DNA from: Moraxellaceae bacterium REDSEA-S32_B1
Lineage (GTDB): Bacteria > Pseudomonadota > Gammaproteobacteria > Pseudomonadales > Moraxellaceae
Direction of reading: 5' to 3'
DNA: 36,446 bases
Assembly (NCBI GenBank): GCA_001626925.1
Contig: LUOR01000057.1
Location: 1-36,446, forward strand
A program made the translations under genes and the position numbers. Of this stretch, positions 24,149 through 32,914 are shown one piece after another. The notes beneath the pieces are model-generated. The model was not told the origin of the DNA and did not search any database. It worked only from the letters and a program-made list of their open reading frames with translations. The stretch's first letter is position 1, and every line of letters starts with the position of its first letter.

Positions 24149-24258
24149 GTAATGATTTTAAATGCTTAGTTTCTCTTCTTCGCAGAAGCTCCTCCCTTTT
24201 TTAAAGAGAGGTTGGGTGGGATTGAGCTTGAGAACTGTATGGAGAGAGGAAGTTACTT
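24149..24258. repeat. Imperfect hairpin element between convergent hemA and dnaG
   Basis: The sequence CCTCCCTTTTTTAAAGAGAGG (24191-24211) folds into a hairpin with one C/A mismatch and continues GTTGGGTGGGATTG. Elements of this form (CCTCCCTTT...AAAGGGAGG followed by TTGGGAGGGATT) are, to my recollection, scattered in many genomes of this group. It may be a small interspersed repeat that also acts as a weak terminator. Confidence 0.4.
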
Positions 24259-26223
24259 TTAATAGTCCACTCGAATTTCAGAACGACTCAGTTGTTTATA
24301 CGCATCATTGAGTTGTTGTTTAAGATTGTGCATTTCTTTGATGGATGCAGGCTGTTTTAATTTTTTGCGTAAAAACTCAACTTGTAAGCGATGATATAAA
24401 TCTTCAGCGTGCTTATTAATATCTTCAGGATGATCCATGCCAAGCTGTGAAAGTTGGATTTTATTGAGTAGTGGTAAAAGCTGTGGGTGAAGATGGCTAC
24501 ATGCGCCAAGCACGAAGACTCGACACGCTTCGACATCTTGTGGCAATTGTTCTTCAATACGATCCAAAGTATCTAAAAAATGTTTAATCAAAGATTGCTC
24601 AGGGAGTAAAGCTCGCAAGGTTTCAAATGCTTTATACAACTTTGGAAAATGTAATAACAACACCATCAAAAGCTGACTATGGTCAATACCGCCAAAGCTT
24701 AGATTTAAATCATTACTATTGGCTTCGGCGTTGCGACGACCAAAACCAAGCCGATCTTTAAATGATTGAGAGAGTAGGTATTTATACGAACCATTGGGCA
24801 ATTGTTGGCTAAGTTGGCGTAACTCGCCCATCACTTGCCCTTTGCCTTCGGGTGAGGTGATATCAAAGCGTTGAGTCAGCTGTGCATAGAGAAAGTCGGA
24901 TAATAATGGCGATTGCCCGAGTTTTTCTAAAAAAGCTTCTTGTCCAATACTTTGAATCAACGAGTCAGGGTCATGTTGATCGGGCAGGATAAAGAAGTGC
25001 AACTGACGACCATCTTCAAGCAAAGGGAGGGCGATTTCTAAAGTACGCCATGCGGCTTTTTGACCTGCGCTATCCCCATCGAAGGCCAGTGTTAAGCTGT
25101 TATTTTGCCGAAATAAAATATTTAAATGCTCTGCATTACTTGCTGTACCTAAAGTCGCAACTGCACCATGAATGCCTGATTGATGTAAAGCAATCACGTC
25201 CATATAGCCTTCGACCATCAGCCACTGTTCGGCTTTGGCTTTGCGTCCTTCATATAAGCCATACAGCAATTGATTTTTATGGAAAACTTCGGAGTCAGGT
25301 GAGTTGATATATTTCGGTTTTATTTCGTCGTTTAAGGCACGACCACCGAAACCGACCACACGCCCTTTGGCATCTCGAATGGGGAAAATTACCCGATCAC
25401 GTAGCAAGTTGAATTGACGACCTTGATCGCTTTCACGGATTAAGCCAACCAGTTTTAAGCCTTCAATGTCTTGCGGAAAGGCTTGTTCTAAATGTTGCCA
25501 GTCTGTCGGCGCATAGCCTAAACGCCAATTGTCTATGGTGTCTTGGCTGAGCCCTCGATTTTGAAAATAATTTTGGGCGTGTGGTGCTTGTTTCAGCTGT
25601 TGTTGATAATAGCTTGCGACTGCTTCGAGCAAATCATACAGACTGGCTTCTTGAGGCTGTTCATGAAGCCCTTGTTCTTGTAACTCTTGTGGATGAAAAT
25701 CGAAGTGTGCATCGTCAGGATAAAAAAATGCGTCAGGTTGATATTGATCATAACTCTGATCTACATGACTTTGCTCTACATAATTCTGCGCTTCAAATGC
25801 CTGATTCTCAGGGTGATCATTTGGTGGAGTGTGCTCATCTGTTTTGTTGTTGTTTTTATCGCTAGAGCTTGGAGCAGGCTTGACTTGTTGCGGTTGGCGT
25901 TTATACGTCGCCGATTTTGCAGCAAAGTTATCTTTAGGTAATTCGATGCCTGCATGTTGTGCCAAGTCTTTCATCACATCAATGAAAGGGCGATTATCTA
26001 TTTCCATCAAAAACTTGATGGCATTACCATTGGCTTGGCAACCAAAGCAGTGATAATAGGCTTTGTCACGGTAGACGTGGAACGACGGTGTTTTTTCTTG
26101 ATGAAAAGGACAACAGCCTGAATAGGTGCGTCCTGTTTTTTTGAGTTTGACCCGTTGGTTAATCAACTCGACAATATCCGTGCGATCGAGGATTTGATCA
26201 ATCGTATGCTGTGGAATTGCCAT
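24259..26223 (-). CDS. dnaG: DNA primase DnaG, with an enlarged inter-domain linker
   Basis: DnaG makes RNA primers at the replication fork. The 654-residue protein has the N-terminal zinc domain (Cys38, His41, Cys59, Cys62 in CCPFHQEKTPSF and YYHCFGC), the RNA polymerase domain with RDRVIFPIRDAKGRVVGFGGR, the Toprim motifs LMVEGYMDVIALHQSGI and LAFDGDSAGQKAA, and a C-terminal DnaB-interacting helical domain. It is about 70 residues longer than E. coli DnaG (581). The excess is a low-complexity linker from about 105 to 195, rich in Q, H, D, P, Y and N, between the zinc and polymerase domains. No rpsU or rpoD is adjacent. The ribosome site is weak. Confidence 0.97.
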   Translation of the reverse strand: MAIPQHTIDQILDRTDIVELINQRVKLKKTGRTYSGCCPFHQEKTPSFHVYRDKAYYHCFGCQANGNAIKFLMEIDNRPFIDVMKDLAQHAGIELPKDNFAAKSATYKRQPQQVKPAPSSSDKNNNKTDEHTPPNDHPENQAFEAQNYVEQSHVDQSYDQYQPDAFFYPDDAHFDFHPQELQEQGLHEQPQEASLYDLLEAVASYYQQQLKQAPHAQNYFQNRGLSQDTIDNWRLGYAPTDWQHLEQAFPQDIEGLKLVGLIRESDQGRQFNLLRDRVIFPIRDAKGRVVGFGGRALNDEIKPKYINSPDSEVFHKNQLLYGLYEGRKAKAEQWLMVEGYMDVIALHQSGIHGAVATLGTASNAEHLNILFRQNNSLTLAFDGDSAGQKAAWRTLEIALPLLEDGRQLHFFILPDQHDPDSLIQSIGQEAFLEKLGQSPLLSDFLYAQLTQRFDITSPEGKGQVMGELRQLSQQLPNGSYKYLLSQSFKDRLGFGRRNAEANSNDLNLSFGGIDHSQLLMVLLLHFPKLYKAFETLRALLPEQSLIKHFLDTLDRIEEQLPQDVEACRVFVLGACSHLHPQLLPLLNKIQLSQLGMDHPEDINKHAEDLYHRLQVEFLRKKLKQPASIKEMHNLKQQLNDAYKQLSRSEIRVDY

Positions 26224-26324
26224 AGTGTTTACTTTGAGGTTTGTAAAAAATTAAAATTTGCTGAGTCAATTGTGGCGAGCTCAATGTTGAAATGCAAGAG
26301 AGATCGTTCAGAGATTATTGTATT

Positions 26325-26358
26325 AAAAAATCCCCAAACATGTTGTTCAGGGATTTTT
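26325..26358 (-). terminator. Terminator after bamD
   Basis: A long hairpin with A/T flanks pairs TCCCTGAACA with TGTTTGGGGA on the minus strand. Two pairs are G-U wobbles on that strand but mismatches on the plus strand, so the hairpin favours the bamD transcript. A T-run follows at 26330-26325. Confidence 0.75.
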
Positions 26359-26379
26359 GATTTAAATTATGTGTTGAAA

Positions 26380-27486
26380 TTATTCAGCAGTTGCTTCTGC
26401 GTCAGCAACGTTGGATGAATTTTCTACGGTTGATTCAACTTCAGGAGGTTCAATTTCACTGCTTTGTGTTTCAGCGCTTTCAATTTCAGCGTTTTCAGTT
26501 GTCGCCTGATCATCTTTACCGAGTAAACCAAAGCTTAAACGGTTCATTAAACTACGCTGATTATTATCGTCAGATGATTCAGTATTTGTATTTGATGGCT
26601 GGCTCATGTTTGATTCAGTAGCGTAGGTGTTTTTTGCAGAACGTCCCACAATACCTAGCGTCAATTTATTGACGATACTGGCTTCATTACGTGCAGCACG
26701 TAAGTTCACTTCGCCATTATTTTTTAATAAACCAGGGTAGTTCGCTTGGAGCAATTCTTTATATTGATTTGCAGTTGCCGTATCACCAAGTTGATCATAG
26801 CCATAAGCAATCGTTGCAATGGCTTCGGGAGTTTGAGGGACTTGTGGATAATATTCGAGTACCCAACGGCTACGCTGAATCGCAGCAACCCAAGCTTTAC
26901 GCTCAATGTTGTAACGGGCAACATTCATTTCGCTTTCGGCAAGCTCTTCACCGATAAACTGCATACGCTGCGCTGCATCTACCGCATATTTGCTACTTGG
27001 GAAACGGCGAATAAAATCAGAAAAATTTTGATAAGCCACTTTTAAATAGCTGGTGTCACGGTGCGCTTGTTTGAGTGAGGTGTAGCGAAGCAGCCCATCG
27101 TAGTTTTGCTCCATGTTCGATACGCCACGTACATAATAGGCATAATCCACTTGAGGATGCTGTGGATTGAGGCGAATAAAGCGTTCTGCTAATGCGATTG
27201 CGGCTGGATAGTCTGATTGCTTAAAGCGTGTATACATTAAATCAAGCTGAGCTTGTTGTGTGTAGCGTCCAGTCGGGAAATAAGTGTCTAAAGCTTGGAG
27301 TTGTTCGCTTGCTTCGGTATATTGACCACGTTCTAGGGCTTTTTGAGCTTTTTCGTAGTAAGCTTGTTCGCTGGATTTCGGACCTGTATCGGTAACTTTA
27401 TTTGGGTTGCTGTTACAGCCGACCAAAGCCACTGAAACACCCATCGATAGGGACACAAGCAAAACATTCAAACGCGACAGCGACAT
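26380..27486 (-). CDS. bamD: Outer-membrane assembly lipoprotein BamD
   Basis: BamD is the essential lipoprotein of the BAM complex that folds outer-membrane proteins. The 368-residue protein has a lipobox LVGC (Cys24) and five TPR-like repeats (about 38-245), including AYYEKAQKALERGQYTEASEQLQALDTYFPTGRYTQQA. It is longer than E. coli BamD (245) because of a C-terminal region of about 110 residues rich in Asn, Ser and Glu with a repeated NKLTLGIVGR / NRLSFGLLGK motif. GAGGAG lies before the ATG. It is divergent from rluD with a 70-bp gap that holds a minus-strand promoter candidate. Confidence 0.93.
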   Translation of the reverse strand: MSLSRLNVLLVSLSMGVSVALVGCNSNPNKVTDTGPKSSEQAYYEKAQKALERGQYTEASEQLQALDTYFPTGRYTQQAQLDLMYTRFKQSDYPAAIALAERFIRLNPQHPQVDYAYYVRGVSNMEQNYDGLLRYTSLKQAHRDTSYLKVAYQNFSDFIRRFPSSKYAVDAAQRMQFIGEELAESEMNVARYNIERKAWVAAIQRSRWVLEYYPQVPQTPEAIATIAYGYDQLGDTATANQYKELLQANYPGLLKNNGEVNLRAARNEASIVNKLTLGIVGRSAKNTYATESNMSQPSNTNTESSDDNNQRSLMNRLSFGLLGKDDQATTENAEIESAETQSSEIEPPEVESTVENSSNVADAEATAE

Positions 27487-27526
27487 AAAAACTCCTCAAC
27501 ACTGGGCAATCAGCTACAATAGGCGT

Positions 27527-27556
27527 ATTAAACCATTTTTATTGAAATGTGAGCAA
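27527..27556 (-). promoter_or_regulatory. Candidate bamD promoter
   Basis: On the minus strand TTGCTC (27556-27551) is followed after 18 bp by TTTAAT (27532-27527), about 40 bp before the bamD start. Confidence 0.4.
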
Positions 27557-28693
27557 ATGACTTCAACGCAATCTGCACAAAATTCTTCGGCACAACATCC
27601 TGATGATTTCGACGATGATGTTCAAGAGACATTCGATCAAAGCACCAATCAAAACCTGAATCCAGATCACGATCAAAATCATGATCAAGACCACGATCAA
27701 ATGTCAGATACAGAACAGCAGGCAATGGATAGGCAAGCTACGCATATTCGTCGTCAATGTCAATTGGATGATTGTTTTCTTGGACAACGCTTCGATCAGA
27801 TCGCTGCGCAAGTTTGGGATGATTTCTCACGTGAAAAATTAAAAGCTTGGATTGCTGAAGGCGCATTACTGGTCAATGGACAACAGGTCAAAGGCAAAGC
27901 AAGAAGTGATGGCACGGAAGAATTAACGCTTGATGTCGAGCTTGCACCACAGCTGAGTAGCCAACCAGAAGATATTCCATTGCAAATCGTCTATGAAGAT
28001 GACGATATTCTCGTGATTAATAAACCTGTAGGCATGGTGGTACACCCCGGTGCCGGCAATCATACTGGGACTTTGGTCAATGCCTTGCTTTATCATTATC
28101 CAAAATCTCGGGAATTGGCTCGTGCAGGTTTGGTGCATCGTATCGATAAAGACACCAGTGGTCTATTGGTCATCGCCAAAACCTTAGAAGCTCAGCATCA
28201 CTTAACTCGACAACTCTCAAAAAAATCGGTCTATCGTGTCTATGATTTAGTTTGCTATGGTCATATCATTGCAGGTGGTACAGTTGATGCGCCGATCAAA
28301 CGTCATCCTGTTGACCGTACCAAGATGGCAGTAGTGAATGGCGGAAAAGACGCAGTGACACATTACAATGTGCTTGATCGTTATACGCATTTTAGTTTGA
28401 TCCAAGCACAGCTTGAAACAGGGCGTACCCATCAGATTCGTGTGCATTTCAGCCATATCGGTCATCCATTGGTCGGTGATCCGACCTATTCACGGTTGAA
28501 ATTGCCAAAAGGTGTTTCTCAAGAACTCGCCAATTATCTACAACACTTTAAACGTCAGGCTTTACATGCACGTGCGCTTGGATTGATTCATCCACGCACA
28601 GGTGAAGAAATGGAATTTGAGGCGGAATGGCCAAGTGATTTTGAGCAATTGGTCAGTTTGCTTGAAGATGAAGGTCAATTGAAAAATGGCTGA
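27557..28693 (+). CDS. rluD: 23S rRNA pseudouridine(1911/1915/1917) synthase RluD
   Basis: RluD modifies helix 69 of 23S rRNA, a step important for ribosome function. The 378-residue protein has an S4 domain (about 68-125, LDDCFLGQRFDQIAAQVWDDFSREKLKAWI) and a catalytic domain with the nucleophilic Asp197 in GLVHRIDKDTSGLLVIAKT and the GRTHQIRVHF motif. It carries about 55 extra acidic residues at the N-terminus, with DHDQNHDQDHDQ repeats. The start is ATG 27557; a distal ATG at 27407 would run into bamD. It faces bamD divergently, as expected for this locus, and overlaps no gene. pgeF follows after 13 bp. Confidence 0.94.
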   Translation: MTSTQSAQNSSAQHPDDFDDDVQETFDQSTNQNLNPDHDQNHDQDHDQMSDTEQQAMDRQATHIRRQCQLDDCFLGQRFDQIAAQVWDDFSREKLKAWIAEGALLVNGQQVKGKARSDGTEELTLDVELAPQLSSQPEDIPLQIVYEDDDILVINKPVGMVVHPGAGNHTGTLVNALLYHYPKSRELARAGLVHRIDKDTSGLLVIAKTLEAQHHLTRQLSKKSVYRVYDLVCYGHIIAGGTVDAPIKRHPVDRTKMAVVNGGKDAVTHYNVLDRYTHFSLIQAQLETGRTHQIRVHFSHIGHPLVGDPTYSRLKLPKGVSQELANYLQHFKRQALHARALGLIHPRTGEEMEFEAEWPSDFEQLVSLLEDEGQLKNG

Positions 28694-28706
28694 GTTTGAG
28701 GACACA

Positions 28707-29504
28707 ATGACTGATTCAAATTCATGGCTCACAGCGACAGGTCTGCCAAGCAATGTCTATGCAGGGCAGACGGTTTCGGTCATTGATCCTTTAACTGACA
28801 ATGCTCAACCTTATTCGCATCCAATCTATTTACAACAAAACTTGGCATTACATGTTGGTGATGATGCAAGGCAAGTGCAACGCAACCGTTTTCATTTGTT
28901 AAAAGCATTACAGTCTTATGGTGCGACACAATTACACTGGCTCAGTCAGACGCATAGTACGATCGCTCACCGTATAGATTCGACGGTAAATACACGGCTT
29001 TTAGAAGGTGATGGTTTGGTGACATCCGAGCAAGGTGTTGCTTTGATGATGATGACGGCGGATTGTTTGCCTATCGTATTGAGTAATCTAGACGGGACAG
29101 AAGTGGCATGTCTGCATGCAGGTTGGCGAGGGCTTGCCAATGGCATTATCGAAGCGACTGTCAAGCAAATGAAGTCGCAACCGACTTTTGCATGGATGGG
29201 TGCGACGATTAGCCAACAGCATTTTGAAGTCGGTGCAGAAGTGAAAGCGACTTTTGTGCAAGAAAATGCTAATTTTGAAAACGATTTTTTAATGCAGAAT
29301 AATGGAAAATTTTTAGCAGACTTATACAGTATTGCCCGAAAAAAACTTACTGCGCTTGGTGTGGAAAATGTGTCAGGTGGTGAACATTGCACTTTTGCAG
29401 AAGCGGATAAATTTTATTCATATCGTCGAAATAGCACGACAGGGCGCATGGCGACTTTTATATTTATTCGAGCAAAAGATGTTAAACTAGATGCAACCAT
29501 TTAA
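28707..29504 (+). CDS. pgeF: PgeF/YfiH-family multicopper-oxidase-like protein
   Basis: The family (formerly DUF152, now linked to purine nucleoside phosphorylase/adenosine deaminase-like or laccase-like activities, and to peptidoglycan editing in E. coli) is recognised by its metal-binding core: LSQTHSTIAHR, MMTADCLPIVLSN and EVACLHAGWRGLANGII. The His, Cys and His of these motifs form the metal site. The C-terminus ends SYRRNSTTGRMATFIFIR, as in the family. The protein is 265 aa from ATG 28707, which GAGGA (28698-28702) precedes; ATG 28686 overlaps the rluD stop and is less likely. The rluD-pgeF order is widely conserved. The enzymatic substrate is uncertain. Confidence 0.88.
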   Translation: MTDSNSWLTATGLPSNVYAGQTVSVIDPLTDNAQPYSHPIYLQQNLALHVGDDARQVQRNRFHLLKALQSYGATQLHWLSQTHSTIAHRIDSTVNTRLLEGDGLVTSEQGVALMMMTADCLPIVLSNLDGTEVACLHAGWRGLANGIIEATVKQMKSQPTFAWMGATISQQHFEVGAEVKATFVQENANFENDFLMQNNGKFLADLYSIARKKLTALGVENVSGGEHCTFAEADKFYSYRRNSTTGRMATFIFIRAKDVKLDATI

Positions 29505-29519
29505 ATTTATTTATTTTTC

Positions 29520-30083
29520 ATGTCTGTGATCGAATCAGCAGCGCTTGGCGCATCAGTCAAGATGTGTATCGTCTACCATAGTGCCTATGGACATACCGAA
29601 AAAGTCGCACAACATATTGCAGAAGGCGCAAAGCTTGCAGGTGCCGAGGTCATCGCAATGCCTGTTAGCGCAGTGCAATGGGAAGCACTCGATGTTTCAG
29701 ACATTATTATCATGGGTTGTCCGACCTATATGGGTAGTCTGACTGCAGAACTAAAACTTTTTATGGAGGCCTCATCCAAGCGTTGGCTCGCACGGACTTG
29801 GCAAGGCAAGATTGCCGCAGGATTTACCAATGGTGGTGGTTTAAGTGGTGACAAGCTTGCGGTGATTCAGCAAATCAATCTGTTTGCCATGCAACACGGT
29901 ATGTTGTGGGCAGGCTTGCCATTTATGCCGACAGGACGTAGCCCAAGTGATATTAACCGCATGTCGTGCTTTTTAGGCTTAATGACACAATCCGATAATG
30001 CCAGTGTTGAAGTGACGCCACCAGAGGGCGATTTGGAAACTGCTGTCCAGTTTGGGAAATATTTAGTCAGTTTAAAGCAATAG
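29520..30083 (+). CDS. Flavodoxin-like NAD(P)H-dependent oxidoreductase family protein
   Basis: The 187-residue protein has a flavodoxin fold like WrbA. The FMN phosphate loop is VYHSAYGHTEKVAQHI (19-34), the second loop is IMGCPTYMGSLTAELKLFMEA, and AAGFTNGGGLSGDKLAVIQQI follows as in WrbA. It shares length and motifs with NAD(P)H:quinone oxidoreductases, but I cannot assign a substrate. Start 29520 has no clear ribosome site; an internal ATG (residue 15) would remove a short leader. It lies 15 bp after pgeF and is probably in the same transcript. Confidence 0.83.
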   Translation: MSVIESAALGASVKMCIVYHSAYGHTEKVAQHIAEGAKLAGAEVIAMPVSAVQWEALDVSDIIIMGCPTYMGSLTAELKLFMEASSKRWLARTWQGKIAAGFTNGGGLSGDKLAVIQQINLFAMQHGMLWAGLPFMPTGRSPSDINRMSCFLGLMTQSDNASVEVTPPEGDLETAVQFGKYLVSLKQ

Positions 30084-30112
30084 AATTTTGAATTTACAGT
30101 ATTAAACCAAAA

Positions 30113-31012
30113 TCACTCTACATCAAAGACTGAATCTTGCGCATCAAATCGCCAAGTACGGACAATACGTAGCTCGCTAATCTCTTTCATTTTTGCGTCG
30201 AAACGACCAAACGGCATGGCACGACGTACAGAGGCTTTTGCGGCTTCATCAAGCACTGAACTGCCTGAACTTTGTAAAAGGCGAATTGCACGAATACCGC
30301 CTTGCGAATTTAAAATCACCATTAAACGCACTTCACCTGATAGCTTTTGTTGTTTGGCAGCTTGAGGGTAGTAGCGATTACCAAACATTTCGACTTTTTG
30401 GCGGAAGCGATCAAGATACTCCGCAGAAGCATCGGCTTTGGCTTGAATCCCTGTAATGGTTTTGACTTTTTGTTTTTTGGCATACATCTGATGACGCTGT
30501 GCGTATTGTGCTTCGATACTGGCGATCATCGCTGCACGTGATTCTTGCTGACTTTGCAGCTCATCGACTTTCTTTTTTCGCTCATCTTCTTGGCTTTGTT
30601 TTTGCCAACTGAGCGTGGTCATCAGCATCCGTTCTTGGAAGTCGAGCTGTTGCTTTTGTGAAAGCTGTTGAAGCATCTCTTGTTGTTCTTTGCCCTCAGA
30701 TGCCGCAGGCGTTGCATTGGGGATTGGACTGGTTTGCGCATGAAGCTGTTTGAGCTCACCATCGCCTGCTTGATCATGTTGCGCAACAAAATCACTGCCT
30801 TTGACTTTATCTTTATTTAAGTGGACTGCAATGGTGACATCTTTGGTCGCCATCGGTGCGGCCTTGCCTGACACAAACTGAATGCTGATAAATGCGAGAT
30901 GTGCGCCAATCGCAATGATCAACGCAGTAATAAACAGTGGATCTTTCCACCATTCTCTTTGTTGAGTATGGGTCTGAATAAATTGGAAATAATCCTGTTT
31001 GGTCTGACTCAC
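30113..31012 (-). CDS. TonB-family energy transducer (TonB C-terminal domain)
   Basis: The protein couples inner-membrane energy to outer-membrane transport. The 299-residue sequence has one transmembrane helix (about 26-48, LFITALIIAIGAHLAFISIQF), then a long Gln/Glu/Lys-rich coiled-coil region (about 105-200) rather than the usual Pro-rich spacer, and a TonB C-terminal domain: YYPQAAKQQKLSGEVRLMVILNSQGGIRAIRLLQSSGSSVLDEAAKASVRRAMPFGRF. The start is GTG 31012 with AAGGA before it. No ExbB/ExbD is adjacent, so it likely uses components encoded elsewhere. A TolA-like role is possible because of the helical spacer. Confidence 0.82.
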   Translation of the reverse strand: MSQTKQDYFQFIQTHTQQREWWKDPLFITALIIAIGAHLAFISIQFVSGKAAPMATKDVTIAVHLNKDKVKGSDFVAQHDQAGDGELKQLHAQTSPIPNATPAASEGKEQQEMLQQLSQKQQLDFQERMLMTTLSWQKQSQEDERKKKVDELQSQQESRAAMIASIEAQYAQRHQMYAKKQKVKTITGIQAKADASAEYLDRFRQKVEMFGNRYYPQAAKQQKLSGEVRLMVILNSQGGIRAIRLLQSSGSSVLDEAAKASVRRAMPFGRFDAKMKEISELRIVRTWRFDAQDSVFDVE

Positions 31013-31238
31013 CCCTGAATCCTTTTTGTGAAAGACAATTTAATTCACTTGCATTTTTTTAATAAAAATAACTAACGACTACGTCGAGATGATGCAAATT
31101 TTAGCAAATCAAGAGACATAATGACGGTAGCGACTTGAGTATATGCCATATTTTAAGCACAATCCTATGCATTGCCAATGTATTTTGCATTATTAAAGAA
31201 TATACTTTGCTTCAATTTGAGTAGTGTAGAACCAATCT

Positions 31239-31922
31239 ATGTCCAGTATCATCTCGAAAATTGCCACAGTCGCCCGTAATCTGTATCAGCAGACTGAGGA
31301 TTTTATCGAAGAAGAACGTAGCTTTACCGTGTCACAAAATCTACTCAATGCGACATTCCAAAAGTACGTTACGGACAATGTCGGACTGCTCAAAGACTTA
31401 CATGCAGACCTCTATGATGACTGGTTGCGTCTCTACGCAACCGTTAATGTGGCAGGTATCTATGCCTCGTTGTCGGTAGATTTAAAGCTGGTTCAGATGA
31501 TTTTTAATCAAGATCAGCAATATCTTGTCTTTGAGCAAATCTCAAAAACGCAAGTCATCGAAGCCCGGATCAAAGGCAGATTTAAAAATATGGCAGTGCG
31601 TGCGGCGCTGTATTTTTATCAACAGGTTTTGGATAAAGACCCACTTGGGCCGATTTTGCAAAAATATAATATCGTCGAAATGAAACATGGTTTGCTGTTT
31701 TTGAGCTTAAATCGCTGGCTTGGTCGCCTAAAACCAGTCACAAACACTTTGCAAAAAGTCCAAGTCAATCATGGCGTACTCCGTGAAACAAAATTGATTT
31801 TAAAAACCAATGTTAATCTTGATGCGGTGCTCAAACGTGGTCGTGAGCCGAAAATCTTTGAAGATTGGGAATTGGAAGAACTTGAACTGGCTGACGATCA
31901 AATCACACCAATTCGTGATTAA
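31239..31922 (+). CDS. Hypothetical protein, 227 aa
   Basis: I do not recognise a domain. The protein lacks a signal peptide or clear membrane segment and appears cytoplasmic. It contains a helical N-terminal half and regular alternating hydrophobic segments (FQKYVTDNVGLLKDLHADLYDDWLRLYATV; YASLSVDLKLVQMIFNQ), then an acidic C-terminus (EDWELEELELADDQITPIRD). Base use resembles neighbours, which supports a real gene. TATACT at 31201-31206 is a possible -10, and the ribosome site is poor. It is divergent from the TonB-type gene. Nothing in the sequence indicates a function. Confidence 0.7.
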   Translation: MSSIISKIATVARNLYQQTEDFIEEERSFTVSQNLLNATFQKYVTDNVGLLKDLHADLYDDWLRLYATVNVAGIYASLSVDLKLVQMIFNQDQQYLVFEQISKTQVIEARIKGRFKNMAVRAALYFYQQVLDKDPLGPILQKYNIVEMKHGLLFLSLNRWLGRLKPVTNTLQKVQVNHGVLRETKLILKTNVNLDAVLKRGREPKIFEDWELEELELADDQITPIRD

Positions 31923-32124
31923 ATGTGTACAAAATATAAAGTTAATCACATTTTGAAACATTTATTGCATCGTATTGTGTCCCTGACGCCCATACATTTG
32001 TAATAGCGTTATTTAATTTTGGCTTTTCAATGTTCTTACTGATTTTCTACTTCTCTTTTGATAAGTCAGTGTTGGTTTGTTGAATTTGCTGAAAATTGAT
32101 ATCTCCCACGATTCGAGGTAGCAC

Positions 32125-32835
32125 ATGACATTTACATTGAATAAAAACACAATCACAAAATTGGTCGCCATTGGTGCGTTAAGTTTGAGCACGTTTGGTA
32201 TGGCATCGTTGAGCCACGCTTTGTCACCATTTGAAGCGACTTATCAATTTACCTACGGCAATAAGAAAATGGGCGATGCGACTCGCAAACTCAGCAAAAT
32301 CGGCAATCAATGGCAGTATCAATTTTCTTCAAAGATTCCCGTGATTGGTAGCGCCACTGAAACCAGTAAGTTCGGTTTTCAAAATGGTTTGATTACGTCA
32401 GACTCATACCAACGTCGCACTAAGATTTTGATTCATAGTGATACGGTCAATATGAATTTTAATCCAAGCCAAAAGAGTATTACCACTTCACGTAAAGACC
32501 AAAATCGTACTTTGACGTGGAAAAGCGGTGTGCTTGATGATCTTAATGCAGAGCTTCAAGTCCGTGAAGATTTGAAAAAAGGTGCTTTAAAATCAAGTTA
32601 TTGGATTGCAGACTATAAAGAAGTCGAAGCACGCAAGTTTGTCAAAGAAGGTTCGGAGAAAGTTAAAGCTGCAAATGGCAAAATTTATGATACGGTGAAG
32701 GTTCGCTTGAAGCATGATCGTGCCACGAAAAACACCATCTTTTGGCTTGCACCGAGCTTAGATTATTTACCAATCAAAGTGACGCATCAAGATGATGATC
32801 AAAGTTATGGTTTGTTGTTAAAGGCGAGCAAATAA
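32125..32835 (+). CDS. DUF3108 family protein, exported
   Basis: The 236-residue protein has a signal peptide (about 1-32, with hydrophobic core LVAIGALSLSTFGMASL and cleavage near SHA), then a soluble domain. The mature start LSPFEATYQFTYGNKKMGDATRKL and the middle LDDLNAELQVREDLKKGAL match the DUF3108 family, which forms a periplasmic beta-rich fold of unknown function. GAGGTAG lies before the ATG. It converges on cpoB, and the shared terminator at 32863-32892 closes both genes. Confidence 0.8.
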   Translation: MTFTLNKNTITKLVAIGALSLSTFGMASLSHALSPFEATYQFTYGNKKMGDATRKLSKIGNQWQYQFSSKIPVIGSATETSKFGFQNGLITSDSYQRRTKILIHSDTVNMNFNPSQKSITTSRKDQNRTLTWKSGVLDDLNAELQVREDLKKGALKSSYWIADYKEVEARKFVKEGSEKVKAANGKIYDTVKVRLKHDRATKNTIFWLAPSLDYLPIKVTHQDDDQSYGLLLKASK

Positions 32836-32862
32836 CTTGAATAATTCACGCTGAATAAACGG

Positions 32863-32892
32863 AAAAAGACGATGAAATCTCATCGTCTTTTT
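32863..32892. terminator. Bidirectional terminator between DUF3108 gene and cpoB
   Basis: A 13-bp stem, AAAAAGACGATGA / TCATCGTCTTTTT, encloses the loop AATC, with A/T tails that suit both strands. Confidence 0.85.
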
Positions 32893-32914
32893 ATTTTTAT
32901 ATTGAGAAAATATC

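Noticed and set aside
25581..26053. Open frames antisense to dnaG
   Set aside because: They are shadows of the low-complexity linker and zinc domain, with no ribosome site or protein motif.
27407..27556. A more distal start for rluD
   Set aside because: The extra 50 codons overlap the start of bamD and show no family similarity.
27650..27720. The GATCA-type short repeats as a possible CRISPR or regulatory array
   Set aside because: They are coding repeats of a DHDQ-type peptide in rluD; the units are too short and irregular for a CRISPR array.
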